Assembly (NCBI GenBank): GCA_950295325.1
Contig: OX485803.1
Coordinates: 13,268,001 to 13,332,000 of the forward strand
Length of the DNA: 64,000 bases
Reading direction: 5' to 3'
DNA from: Polytrichum commune
Lineage: Eukaryota > Streptophyta > Polytrichopsida > Polytrichales > Polytrichaceae
Below the pieces are notes generated by a model. The model did not search any database and was not told the DNA's origin. It worked only from the letters and a program-made list of their open reading frames with translations. This document shows positions 22,848-34,515 of this stretch, piece by piece. Each line of letters opens with the position of its first letter. Within the stretch, counting starts at the first letter, position 1. The position numbers and the translations under genes are program-made.

Positions 22848-23005
22848 TTCATATCCATAACAATGTTATGTGGGACTGACAATATTACACAAAATATTCC
22901 CGAATATTATTTTCACATTAAATCTGAATATGGGGAATGTTATGTGGAATATTGTCAATCCCACATAACACTATTATGGATCTAAATAATATTATGTTCT
23001 CAATG
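22848..23005. mobile_element. AT-rich foldback MITE (family G), copy 1
   Basis: ATAATATTATTCATATCCAT and CAATGTTATGTGGGACTGAC on the left are matched in inverse on the right. The same structure recurs at 46604-46712. No ORF. Confidence 0.7.
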
Positions 23006-23103
23006 CAATCTTCAAGTGCCATGATCAACAAACACACCCATGTTTACAATCCTTCTACAAGTATTGCTCTTTGTGCTACATTTTGTGCATTGTAGAATGA
23101 CTC

Positions 23104-23647
23104 CATGGGGAGGTCATTCCATTGTCAAGTTGAACACCACGTGTGAACAAAGTTTGCTACCCCTATATTACATGCCATAGATAATGTTAAATTTTATGAT
23201 ATTTTTTCTACATATACATAACCATTGATACTATCTTTTGTATATTTTTTTGAAATTTTTAGTCATCTTCGTTTTCATAGTAATGTTTTTAGTTCAATTA
23301 TGTGTCATTCTAGTTAGAAACAACATATTCTATAAATTAAAAAATTATCAAATTTTGTTACCATTTTTTACAGTACCAGGTACATCTAGTCATGAAAAAA
23401 ATTGATAAACGTTTGACCCGTTTTGGTGATCCTTTATGTAAAGAGTGGGATTTTTTACATGTAAAGTGTTTGCACATGGTTTGTTCAACTTTACAATGGA
23501 GTGACCTCCCTATGGTATATCTACTCATAAATTTTTTGATAAAAGTTTGACCCATTTTGGTGATCCTTTATGTTAAAAGTAGGATTTTTTACATGTAAAC
23601 TGTCCGCACATGGTTGTTCAACTTTACAATGGAGTGACCTCCCCCTG
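23104..23647. mobile_element. hAT-type MITE copy A, with duplicated right end
   Basis: TIR CATGGGGAGGTCATTCC on the left and GGAGTGACCTCCCCCTG on the right. The flanks AATGACTC (23096-23103) and AACGACTC (23648-23655) are an 8-bp target duplication with one change. The last ~135 bp (23376-23510) occur twice in tandem, so the element has two right termini. Confidence 0.85.
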
Positions 23648-23659
23648 AACGACTCACCA

Positions 23660-25010
23660 CAATAAGTTCGTTATTTACATAATAGTTCTTAACAACCCTT
23701 TATTTTTGTGAACATGTTCTCACGGGGCTGCAATTTTTTATGTTTGTGTTACAAGGGTTATAAGAATGCAAACATTTTTACTTGAAGTAGATGTGTTAGA
23801 GTGAAAGATTGTTGTTTATAGACTGATGCAAATTGTGTGGCCATTCATAGATGATGATATATGTGGGTGCACTTTTGGAAAGACGTGGGTACATGTTATC
23901 ATCATGATGTTTGTGGAGGTGTTGTAGAATATGGAAAGGGAGGCACCATGGACATTGGGAAGTTTCATTGACCCTAAAGTGATTGATTTTAATTTGGTCA
24001 TAATCACAAAGACAACATATAGAAGAAGAATATGTAGTTTAAGGGGATGTGGACTTTTGAGTGAGCTCAGGAGTGCAAATGTCTTGCAAAGAATGTACAC
24101 ATGTTTATGTTTATAACAAAGGTTTCATGAAATAGCCCCATATTAATACTTGTACATAGTTCAAAGGTTTCCTAATGGCAAAAGATATTGACAACAACTC
24201 TATCCATTATGTGCCTCATTGTTCATGAAAAAATAAACTAAAAATAAATTATTTAGTAGCAATTGAGAAGGTTTTGAATATAATCAGAGCAGTAATGTCA
24301 CACAAAACCCTTGTCAAGAAGTGCACATACATCTATGAATTGAATGATATTATCAAAAACAAAAAGAATGTCATATATTGGCCACATAACCTCAACGCCA
24401 ACTGACATACATTTGACATCAATACTTGTAAGGTTGAGGACCACAGTGCCCTCAATATTGCTCCTCAACAAACCCCCCCCCCTCCCCATGGTGTACCAAA
24501 CAGACACATGGTAAACAACACAAACACAATTATAGAGGACGGTGCCTTAAACAACCTTCTATTGCCTCGGGAAGAACAATTGGTGCATGGGGAGTTGGCA
24601 TGATTGGCGCATGGGGGGTTGGCATGATTGGTGGATGGGGATTGGTGCGTGTTTGATTGGTATAAGAATTCCTAAAATACTCGAGAGTTCAAAGATGTCA
24701 CGTCGTTGTTCACAACCTATATTACATGAAATACAACAACTCAAAATGCTCCTCATTACTTACTATCGCACAAAGAGCTTACCAAAGAGTTTCTACGCAA
24801 ACGAACGGGCTGATAAAATTCACAACTTGCAAAGTTGAAAGAAACACAACTTTGATGTTGCCATTGGTGTGAATTATGACGTTGCTTCACTTTTGAGTGG
24901 GTCTAAATCTATATGTAGTCTTGAAACGGGCATTACAAGAATTAGAAGGCCCCCAATGATTACTATCTTTTTTTGAAGGTGAACACCTTTAACAGGTACA
25001 GACAACCCAA
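23660..25010. other. Intergenic, no supported gene
   Basis: Short ORFs only. It contains a C10 run at 24473-24482 and a GGCATGATTGG-type direct repeat near 24590-24650. Nothing else recognised. Confidence 0.5.
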
Positions 25011-25012
25011 GC

Positions 25013-25320
25013 CCGGGGGGTGCACTCCATTGTCAAGTTCAACACCACGTGCGATAAAACATTATTCTACTTTTTACATAAAGCATCACCAAAATGGGCC
25101 ACAATTTTATCAATGTTTTTACATGCGTGGATATACACGGTATCTATTACATAGTAAAAATAAATAACCAAATTTGATGATTTTTTACTTTTTTAATAAA
25201 ACATACCATTTCTAACTAGAATGACGCAAAATTGAACTAAAACAATTACTACAAAAGTGAAGATGCCTAAAAATTTCAAAAAAAATAGCAAACTTTAATC
25301 GCACGTGGTTATAAAACGTA
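25013..25320. mobile_element. hAT-type MITE, degenerate copy B (inverted relative to A)
   Basis: CACTCCATTGTCAAGTTCAA, ACTTTTTACATAAAGCATCA, CATACCATTTCTAACTAGAA and ATGACGCAAAATTGAACTAA match copy D and the inverse of copies A and C. The right terminus after CGCACGTGG is lost, and no target duplication is visible. Confidence 0.65.
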
Positions 25321-25453
25321 AGGGGGTGTGATATCCCCAAGATCCGAGCCCCTATGTTCCCACATGGTTGGTTGAAAATATCTACCTCACCCAAAATATC
25401 CCCCTCCCCCGCCCCCCTCCCCCCCCCCCCTATACAGATGGATCACATGTGGT

Positions 25454-25578
25454 AGGTTGTACAAGAAATGAAGTGTTAAGAAGATCACCCATCCGAGTAC
25501 TATTCCGACCTTAACTAGCTTAACCTTTGAGTTCCCATGGAATCCACGTTAAGGTGCAAAGTTGAATATAACCATACC
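25454..25578 (-). pseudogene. Decayed 5S rRNA copy
   Basis: Read on the minus strand, the segment follows plant 5S rRNA over its full ~120 nt: the landmarks AGTACTCGGATGGGTGATCT (like AGTACTAGGATGGGTGACCT), the AACTC...AAGTTAAG-like box and GGATTCC are in the right order. Roughly a third of positions differ and small indels are present, so it is not functional. It may be a dispersed pseudogene or the head of a 5S-derived SINE. Confidence 0.65.
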
Positions 25579-25579
25579 T

Positions 25580-28220
25580 ACATTGAGGTTTATTTTTCCT
25601 CTCACTAATGAACCACTTTTCTTCTAGGTTTATGGTTGCTTGAAGTCTCAAGAATAATATGCCACACACGAACAATGTGAAGTTGTTGTGTTTCTACATG
25701 TTTGTTAGAGTAACATACAATGCCAATGTTGTTTGTGGATCATGTTTCGTTAACCCATGTGGTGGTCACCATCCTTACCCATCACGAGCCTATATTCAAT
25801 CGATGAAGGTTTTGTATATGATATTTACATAAACCAATACATGGCATATCCTTATTGAATTCCTCTTTGGTGGCAAGCACATGGAAGCATGCTAAACCCT
25901 AAGAAGAAGTGGGGTTAAAAATGTTTAGTTGTCCCAATTGGCCAACCCACCCCAAGGACAATTGCCACGTAATCACAAACTCTTGTCAAGATGCACAATG
26001 ATCAAACACAAATTCTTGTCGAAATATCTTGTGTTTAAGTAGATCTGGACATGTTTTTTAAAATATGGATTTTTTTGGTTGCTTCAATTCTATGGGTTGA
26101 TCCGTTGACACGCTTCTAATACACCTAAAGATTATGGAAGACATGTGAATCCTTAGTGCTTACTTGAATGTCGTGATTTTGAAATATGACGGAGAAATCA
26201 CATTTTCTATTTTTGATGTTATATATATATATATAATGTTGAATAGTGAAAACACAATCAAAACAATTGCTACAACACTATCATAATTAGCTTTGCATAT
26301 TTTATCAGAAGAACTTATCATACATTCCTATCATAAGATCCTATGACATAATTGAACATGTTAAAATTTTGGACTTGGACTTACTCCAGTTTCACTTTAA
26401 TAACAATTAAATCCATGCTCAAACCATAACTTACAATTATCAAGGGCCCCTCCAAGTGACCTCCACAAATAAGTGAAATAAGACAATGTTTGTAATAAAC
26501 TCAACAATTAAAATTGTTAACACCTTGGCATTTGCTAGCATTAGCTACACGTGTCTAAATTATATATTTTTCTCTTTGTCATCACTTCCCATAGAATATG
26601 AAACACACAATTAGTGTAAGACGATTAACGAATCCATAGCCACAAGCCTCATAATTTTCTCAAGCTCATACGAATAGCTCATTCGCTATCAAAGTGAAGA
26701 ATCTCACATATACCCCCCCCCCCTTTACACACACACACACACAATCATGTTGAGTTTGAACCTAAAGTGATATGCATACTTTGAGCACATAGTCCAATCT
26801 CTTATGAACACGTGTCTTTTTGGTGTCCAATTGTACATCTGTACCTAACCACATGTTTTTGGTGTGTTGGCTCTACATTGGAAGTAGGCCACGCGTGAAC
26901 CCTAATTTTTAATTTGTTCTCAAGCATGGTTCAAGAGGTGCACACCGCCTCCACACACGGTTCGCCACACTTTGTGGATAGACACAATGAACATTTCAAG
27001 TTATTCAACTTCGCTTCACTTTTAAGTATACATTGGGCCGGTGTGAGTCTTATATATATTCACACACGTTCTCTTGTAAGATTCCCCTCAAGATGAGGGA
27101 GCCTTGATTGGACCTTGGGTTCAACTCCCTCCGTCCACCTATGCATGGTGTCCTCCACCTTCATTGTAGGAAGGCACATTTGGGCATAACTTAAGCTCGT
27201 TTTGGACAATGGAGCCCATGTTAATGGCCGCAAGTTAAGTTGGCCCCACCAAAACCCATGTGGGTAGGCTTTCACTTGTGGTCTATAAGGACAAGGCATT
27301 TGTGTTGCCAAGTGGACACCCTAATCGCCATTTACACTACCATTGTCCATGGGAGCCTAATCACATACTTCACACTCCATGTTATTCATTCACAAGCTAC
27401 TCATTGAACACCAAAGGTCGTCAAAGTATCCAATCCGTTCTTCCACTCCCATTAGAGTAGAGGCGCCTGCAACCGATCACTTAAGAGACAATGTGTCATA
27501 TTTGGAGAAGTACAAGGCGGTGCAAATTTTTCTTGTGTAGGAAGACAAAAATCAAGAGGACTACAAAAAAATTTCCCCCATGCAGGAAGATAGAAATTAC
27601 GAGGACTGCAAATTTCTCTGTAATATCATTCCTTAAATTAATAATATTGCAAATTTTTGAAGCCAAAAGTTGACCAGGACGTATTACCAATGTCTAGTAT
27701 GCCATAACCGCTCATTCCTCCTCAATTTGGCACTTGGAACCATGACATGTGTCATGGCACCATTGGCTCCGGCATGATTGAAATTTAGTCCCAACCTAAT
27801 CGAAATTCTAGTACCTTGTAGATTATTGATGGGGTCCTAATCGGGAATAGGTGCATCTACTATCCTTACCCTAACTAGGTTTGTTCATATATCGTATCAT
27901 GGAATGTAGGTATCACCCATATGAGTTCTCTTACTTATTAAATGAGCATGTAGGTGCCCCTTCTCCCCCCCACCCCGTGGGGAGGGGGGGTTAATTCCAT
28001 CGACCATTAAGTCTAGAATGACTAACAAATCTTGAGCACATAGTCCAATTTATTTTTTAACGCGTGAAATTTGGATGTTCGTTCTTAGATCCACATTCAA
28101 TCACACACCACTCGAACATATGAGTCCATTTAAGACGAGCAATTAAATTAGGTCTACTTATTTCATTGTAGTTAGTATCATACACATAAAATACTTGGCA
28201 CACACAAATTGAGCCAAGTG
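25580..28220. other. Intergenic, repeat debris, no supported gene
   Basis: Includes a family C copy (26600-26870), a C11 run at 26713 followed by an (AC)n tract, a ~58-bp tandem duplication at 27515-27630 and another family C fragment (28025-28140). No coding domain seen. Confidence 0.5.
26600..26870 (+). mobile_element. TIR repeat (family C)
   Basis: ACACAATTAGTGTAAGACGA, CTCATACGAATAGCTCATTC, GAGCACATAGTCCAATCTCT and GTGTCTTTTTGGTGTCCAAT align in order with 13945-14315. A C11 run and an AC microsatellite sit in its middle. Confidence 0.6.
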
Positions 28221-28224
28221 TTTC

Positions 28225-28577
28225 AATGCGCAAGGGGAAGATATTATTTTGTTGAGCATACTAATCACAAGTCTCATGTGTTTATATTGCAGTATGCAAG
28301 AGGAAGATATTTTTGGGAATTCTAATGCCAAGTGTTATTTTCGTACACTTTAGTCAACTCGTATACCGTTGTGTAACATAGGCATACACCTCGTAACACT
28401 ATTGAACATACTCATGTCAAGGTATTAGTAATCGCACTTGAACACCAAGTGTCATGAGGTGACAATAACAATGAGGTTGTTGGTCGTTAGTGTAACCTAG
28501 CATACGCCTCAAAGTAGGATAAGTGACATTATTATGCATGTGACACTAAATACCATAAATGATGCACTGAAATCAAG
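28225..28577. repeat. Unclassified interspersed repeat, copy 1
   Basis: It shares GTATGCAAGAGGAAGATAT-like, TGCCAAGTGTTATTT, CATACACCTCGTAACA and GTCATGAGGTGACAATAACA blocks, in order, with 49618-50010. No ORF. Confidence 0.6.
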
Positions 28578-28744
28578 CAAGAATGAAATGGCCCTCAAGA
28601 TGCATGTTATTTATTTATTTAACTATGGCCCCTGCATCCACAATGGATGCGTTTACATAGACGTCACAAAACCTAAATTATTGCAAAAAATTGAATCTTG
28701 AGTTATGCAATATGGGACAAGAGGGAATCAATGCATGTTGTGGT

Positions 28745-29000
28745 ACCTCTCAATGGAGAGAGGGAATTATTGTATACGAGCATACCTCTTATCCCTTCAG
28801 CACAAGAGGGTGACCCCTTATAGGTTTGTTGTTGGAGATCCTCAAGTGGCCTTAATTATACTAATTTGGACCCTTTGAAGCTAATTATGGTGCAACTCAA
28901 CTAATAAAAGTAACCTCCATACTACATATTGTCTCATACCTTTTGTGTTGGATGAATGAGAGGTACACTCGTACAAGATACTTCCCTCTCTCCCCTATCA
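28745..29000. repeat. Inverted repeat element
   Basis: The left arm GGTACCTCTCAATGGAGAGA...GCATACCTCTTATCC (28748-28800) and the right arm GGATGAATGAGAGGTACACT...CTCTCTCCCC (28945-29000) are inverse copies. Single arms also occur at about 7905-7960 and 50070-50115. Confidence 0.5.
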
Positions 29001-29495
29001 ATCATCCAACATAAAACCATGAGATAGTAGCCAAGTATTTTTAGTTTAACACTAAAATTAGCTTTAGAGGCACCGGATTAGTTATTTGAGTTTAATCAAC
29101 TAGAGACATGTAGGGATCTTAGTTCTTATGTAGGACGTGGGATGAGAGACATGCTCATATGCGGCCTTGCCGTTATTACAGAGTTTAAAAGGGCTTGAGA
29201 TTCATGGGGTATGTAAACTCATCCATTGTGGATGAAAGGGCTCTTGTAAAAACAAATCCGCCTATAGAGTTAAGAGCGATTCATTCTAGCTAGACTCCAA
29301 TATACTAATTTTGGATCCCCTATGCTATTTCCAAAGTCATAATGTTTAAAATAGTTGTTTACAAGCTATAATATAATATATTGCGCTCTCACCTACACAA
29401 TGGATGAGCTTACGTAGACACCACGAATCTTTGGCCATCAAAAAGGGAAAGCATGGGTTTGAGCATATTCCCACACCATAAGCATCCCTACTTAA

Positions 29496-30689
29496 GGGTT
29501 GTGTATATCATGGACCATGAAGTCGTCCCTTGCTCCTCTAAAATATGTGATTGGCCATTGAACTCGTCCCGGGACAACTTCGGTCTACATCAAGAAAAAA
29601 GATGCAAGACTGACCATCAAACTTGAGGTCCCCAAAAGGATTGTTTCCACTATCCATTCTCATGGTCCAGTGGGTTTTGCAGTGGGAGAGGCAAAAGAGG
29701 TTCTCTCGCTGCACATATCAAGGGACCATCAAAGAGAAATGTCGTTCTAATTTTATTGATTTTTATTTTGTGGTTGCCAAACGTTTCCAAAGTTACGAGG
29801 AAAGAAAGGGAAAAGAAGATGAGAGGGTTAAACATTAATAAGATTCCCAAAACTATCCTTTTTGGGACATACAATAAACTCCCACTTGAGTATGCACATG
29901 TTTAAGTACGCATCCCGGTTAAGTGCGCAATTTTCTTGATAAAAATTAGGGTTCATATTGTGTTGTTTGAATATGTCATGCAAAGTCATTTGCAGAGAAT
30001 GCATGAATTTGTTATGCTTGACATTAAATGTCAATTTGTTAATGTTTTGTTGAAATGTCTCAAACGATCGTCGCAGTTCATCATACATCTATCCAACTTC
30101 CGTTTGAACATCGGAGCAAAGCTATCAGTCATCAATGTTGAGGACAGTGTTGTGTCGAGCTTCAAAGCCTTTGAAGTCGGTAGCACTTTCATATTCAACA
30201 AAAATGTCTCGATAAGTTGGATTTTGCTGCAATACGTTTCTCCCAATTGTCCGAAACTTTATGGATGGTGCCTTCATTGCCTTCACACTCCCACCCCAAC
30301 GCATGCTTGCTAGGTGCGTTCAGCTTGCTCAACTTTGCAATGATTTCACATCATTGGGCTTTGGTCAAGCGGGTTGCCTCACATTTCATCCATTTCCCAT
30401 TGCGATTCATTGAATCATAGCGTCTAGAAAAGCAATATGAGTAATGCACGCACCTACCATGCACACCAACGGCTCTAGTTCAAAATGCACACTTAAGCGG
30501 GAGAACACCGTATACTAAAAAACCAGCACATCCACTTTTTGGGGGCATGGTCGCTTCTCTTGGTCCACATCCGGTCTACACCTAGTCATGGGCCCAAAGG
30601 CTTTCAAACCTACATTTTCTAGAAATCAGACCATGGAAAAAGGCCTTGTGACATGGGCCAACTTCATGGTCCATGATGTGAATGGCCCC
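29496..30689 (+). mobile_element. PIF/Harbinger-type element, copy 3, with divergent interior
   Basis: The outer 250-300 bp on each side match copies 1 and 2 (CATGGACCATGAAGTCGTCC; CAGTGGGTTTTGCAGTGGGA; CAGCACATCCACTTTTTGGG). The middle (about 29880-30480) is unrelated to them and carries coding remnants on the minus strand. No clear target duplication remains. Confidence 0.75.
30190..30420 (-). pseudogene. Possible Myb/SANT-like (Myb_DNA-bind_3) remnant inside Harbinger copy 3
   Basis: A minus-strand frame reads ALGWECEGNEG...VSDNWEKRIAAK...SRHF before a stop. This resembles the GW-x(n)-DEVWEEYIKAH-x-KKFR end of the Myb/SANT-like domain. PIF/Harbinger elements encode such a second protein besides the transposase. 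The frame is broken and the match is by eye. Confidence 0.35.
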
Positions 30690-31072
30690 TCCTTATATAT
30701 AGCCCACAGTAATTTCGGCGGCATTTCGCCGTGTTTGTGAAACGTGTGGAACTTTTTGTACCAACAGGAGCAATACATCTTATTAAATGCCGAAAGTATA
30801 TTCAGATTCGAGAACCTTGTTCAAAAAGTGCACATGTCTTGATTCCAAAGCAAAGGTAAGTTTGTGCATTGAACCTCGTGGAGGCTTGATTCACCAATTA
30901 TTCATGAACTCACTTAAAAGTTATGTATACTATACACACATGGAAAGCTTAGTGAGGTCCTGTTGTTCATTGAGAGGACGTCAGACTGATTTGCATGCTT
31001 TCCTTTTTAACGAATGATGGTGGGATACTGTCATAATGTCACACGTGTTGGTGTTTCTTTGGTTACTAATAA

Positions 31073-31584
31073 GGGCAGGTTTAGACTTGGAGTCAAGGCT
31101 CAAAAATGGGTTGGGGTGAAAGAAATCCACTCCTCTCATTGGTAGAGAGGTTGGGACTCACCTCTTCAAGTTTACACCATGAGTTGGGGCCAATTAACAA
31201 ATAAATTATTTTATTCATCATGATAAAGGCCTCAAGCCTTGGAAAAGAGAGCTCCCAACCTTGTGGACTCTTTCCCTCTAGTTGAGGCCATTGTCAGAGC
31301 TTTTATTTGCTTGTAGTAGTTTATTCTTTGAGCATCGAATAGGAGGGGAGACATTCTAAATTTATTATACTTTAATCATTATCCACAGAATAGTTCATGA
31401 GTACGTTGGAACCTCTCATAACCCTCTCATAATTGCAGCCTCCAAATGGCCCCAATCCCACCTAAATAGGTTTACACATGAAAGAAATGAATGGAGTTAG
31501 GTTACTTTCTTACCGATTTGCATGCCACATGGGACATATTGGCCTTCGTTCCCAATGGCCTTGGCCCCAAGTCTAAACATGCCC
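31073..31584. mobile_element. Second Harbinger-type MITE (GGGCAKGTTTAGACTTGG ends)
   Basis: The left end GGGCAGGTTTAGACTTGGAG and right-end inverse GGGCATGTTTAGACTTGGGG form the TIR. TAA flanks both sides (31070-31072 and 31585-31587), the classic 3-bp target of PIF/Harbinger and Tourist MITEs. 512 bp, non-coding. Confidence 0.85.
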
Positions 31585-31964
31585 TAATTTTAGCAACAAA
31601 TCAACATCATAACATCATAGCATTCCTGCCCCTCCCTCTTTAATATCACACATTTGGTCCCGATAACATGATATTTTGGTCTCAAATGTTGTACTACCAA
31701 TGTTGTTCAAGGAAATAGCTTATTTTGATGTAAAGTGTCAATTTTGTTTCTAAACACAACTCGTGTATCACTTTGATTGGCAAAAAACCGAACCCTTGGA
31801 CCTTCTTCAACCCATCAACGAAGATGCATAAGTATGAAAGAACATTTGTATCGAAGAAATATGCTTATAATGTCCCCCAAAGTTATCATGCATGTTCCAA
31901 AATGTTAATCACATATGAACTTGAAATACACGTCCTATTATGTATGCACATATAATCACCTCTA

Positions 31965-32125
31965 TTGTATGACAAATTGGGCTTAAAAATTGTCGTCTTA
32001 CAAGTGGTGTAGTTGTAGTATGGAGGTCAATCAATACTACAAATTTGGTCGACGGGAAATGCGTCGTATAGTTGATGTGTCGTATAGTCAAGTGTTGTAA
32101 TACGGAGGTTAGATTGTGCCTTGCA
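31965..32125. mobile_element. Fragment related to the pogo-like element
   Basis: GTCGTATAGTCAAGTGTTGT and AATACGGAGGTTAGA resemble the right end of the 37375-38123 element. Confidence 0.35.
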
Positions 32126-32129
32126 TACT

Positions 32130-32768
32130 TCAGGAGAATGTCACAATATAGGGTTGGATGTTTCATGTGTGTAGTTTTGGACATTCTTTTGTAGGTCGGA
32201 AAGGTGAAACGTTGTATCTCAATTCATGGATTTTTCTCATAGATTAAAGGAATTGTTAAGTCAACCACACATTGGTTAAAACAACCATATAGATGCATAT
32301 AGAGCATTGGCCAAGTTGTTTAATACATTCAGTTGGTCAAGTTTATTAATCAAAACACAAAGTTGATACCTTGCTCCTCTTCATGTGTGCAATGAATAAT
32401 CAACAATTAACAAGTCATGTGACTGTGCAACGCCCTTTGTGGTCATTTAAACAAACTATGTGGTCAATCCAACAACCTCCTATATTGAAACCATATTGGG
32501 AATTTATTTGAATGCAATATCAATTCAATTCAAGATTTTAAACCTTGCAATGTAGAAGTCATAGGAAGGGATTCGAGTTGTTTTGCAAATCTTCTTTTCT
32601 ATTCTCTTTGAAATTCAAATGTTATATAATATTATTACGTAGTTGGGAGATTTCCCAAAACATCAAGATATTTTGACAATTTAATAACCATCTGCCCCCC
32701 CCCCCAAGCCACCACTTCCTCTCAAGTGGAGGTGGTTTAGGGATGAGATGGTCCTCAGTAGTCTGCTC
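32130..32768. other. Intergenic, nothing recognised
   Basis: AT-rich, no ORF with a domain, with a C11 run at 32695-32705. Confidence 0.5.
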
Positions 32769-32771
32769 TCA

Positions 32772-33898
32772 GGGCCGGTTTACACTATGGACCATGAAGT
32801 TGGACCATAGAAGGTGACCTTTGTCAATGGTCCGAGTTCATGGTCCAACTTCCATGGTCTGACTTCATAAAAAAAATAGTTTTGAGAGCCTTGGGCCCTT
32901 CACTAGGCGTAAACCGAATGTGGACCAAGAAGAATGACCACGCACCAAAAAAGTGAAGGTGCTGAATTTTTTAATACATGCTCAAAAAAGGCAATTTTGA
33001 AAAAAATTAAAGTTTGATCATTATCGTCTTCTCTTGGGCTTCAGTTGTCTTCACTTCTTGTTAAATGTGTCTAAGATGTGGCTTGCAAATCTTCTCACAA
33101 CAATTTTTACAAAAAAAAATGAGCGATTTAATTTGTACATGTTCAATGTAATTTACATGTGACATGTACCTTGTGTTGTCACTACACTAAATAAGATATT
33201 TAGTGTTTGATTATATTTAATGTTGTTACCACCCTACCTTGCTCAACACTAATTTTTTATTCTTTGAATATTTAGTGTTAGAAGATTTCCCATTACGTTT
33301 ATTTTGACCATCTTGATCTACAATCACTAAACCACTACAGATTTTTCTTTTGTAACTGGATTTTATAAACATTTTGGGGTGTGTAATATACCGTTGGAAA
33401 TGTATTTTCAAAACCTTTCCAACAATACACTACAGGCCCTCAAATTCCATACACTGCAATTGGTAGACCAAAAAAACAAATATGCACTTGAATTCTTGAG
33501 TTCTAGATTTCCTGCGTTGTTTGGTGAAACACGTGTGAGCCGGTTTAAGGGGTAGGGCAAGGTAGTGTTGGTATGTCTCATGGTCTATGATATAATTAAG
33601 GCACATCAAAGGTAGATTTGTTTAAACATTCTTGAAATGGCATTTTTATGACATGGGCCCTTGCCTTTTCCTACGAGAACACCTCTCTTGCCTCTCTCAC
33701 CGCAAAACCCAGTGGACCATGTTAGTGCATTTATAAAGGCCTTAAAAATTGTATTTTGGGGACCTTGATGTCCATGGTCCCTTTGCCATTTTTTCCTTAG
33801 TGTAAACCAAAGTTGTCCCGGGACAACTTCAACAACCAATCAGCGCATGCCTTGCAAAGCCCTGGTCCAACTTCATGGTCCATAGTGTAAACCGACCC
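32772..33898 (-). mobile_element. PIF/Harbinger-type element, copy 2 (inverted to copy 1)
   Basis: Full termini GGGCCGGTTTACACTATGGA and the inverse GGGTCGGTTTACACTATGGA, flanked by TCA on both sides (32769-32771, 33899-33901). The interior is collinear with copy 1 throughout, including the degenerate central palindrome and TTTAGTGTTTGATTATATTT block. Confidence 0.88.
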
Positions 33899-34134
33899 TC
33901 AACATCATGAATTTCTGTCATCTTCTTCACATTCTGATGAAATAATTGGTAATGGATTTTCGCATTCCTTCCTTGCTCCATTAACTTGTTTGCCACTAGT
34001 CACGCCCAAGCTTTGCAAAACACCTCTCAAGCTAGTCCTACATCCCTAGAATGCTTTTTCCACATATAATGTCCTTGAACATATGTTTAAGGCTTGAAAT
34101 TATGTTTTGAACACTCCCTGTTAGTTCACGTTTT

Positions 34135-34515
34135 TGGTCAAATCAACCAACTTCCGGAGGTCGTTTCCACAAACTAAGTTTGGATTTGGCATCTCTAATC
34201 TTCTACAAACATATGATAGAGTTTTCATGTCATTCTAACTTACGTATTTTCGACCAACTGACAATTTTTTTATCAAATCGACCAATTTCCAGAGGTGCAA
34301 ACCAAGTTCAAATTTGCCCTCTCTAACCTTGTACCAACATATGGTAAAAAATTTGGGTCATTATGACAACTTTCATATTGCCGACCAACTAGCATCTTTG
34401 ATCATATTGGCCAATTTCCGGTGGTAGTTTTTGCAAACCAAGTCCATATTTGACCTCTCTAACGTTCTACCAACCTATGATAGAGATTTCGGGTCATTCT
34501 AACCACTTGCTTTGG
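34135..34515. repeat. Tandem repeat, three units of ~125-135 bp
   Basis: Units start at about 34138, 34275 and 34402 with ATCAACCAACTTCCGG, ATCGACCAATTTCCAG and ATTGGCCAATTTCCGG. Each contains CCTCTCTAACNTT and ACCAACATATGATAGA. No ORF. The next 800 bp (34520-35530) shows nothing I recognise apart from scattered GACCAACT motifs. Confidence 0.8.
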
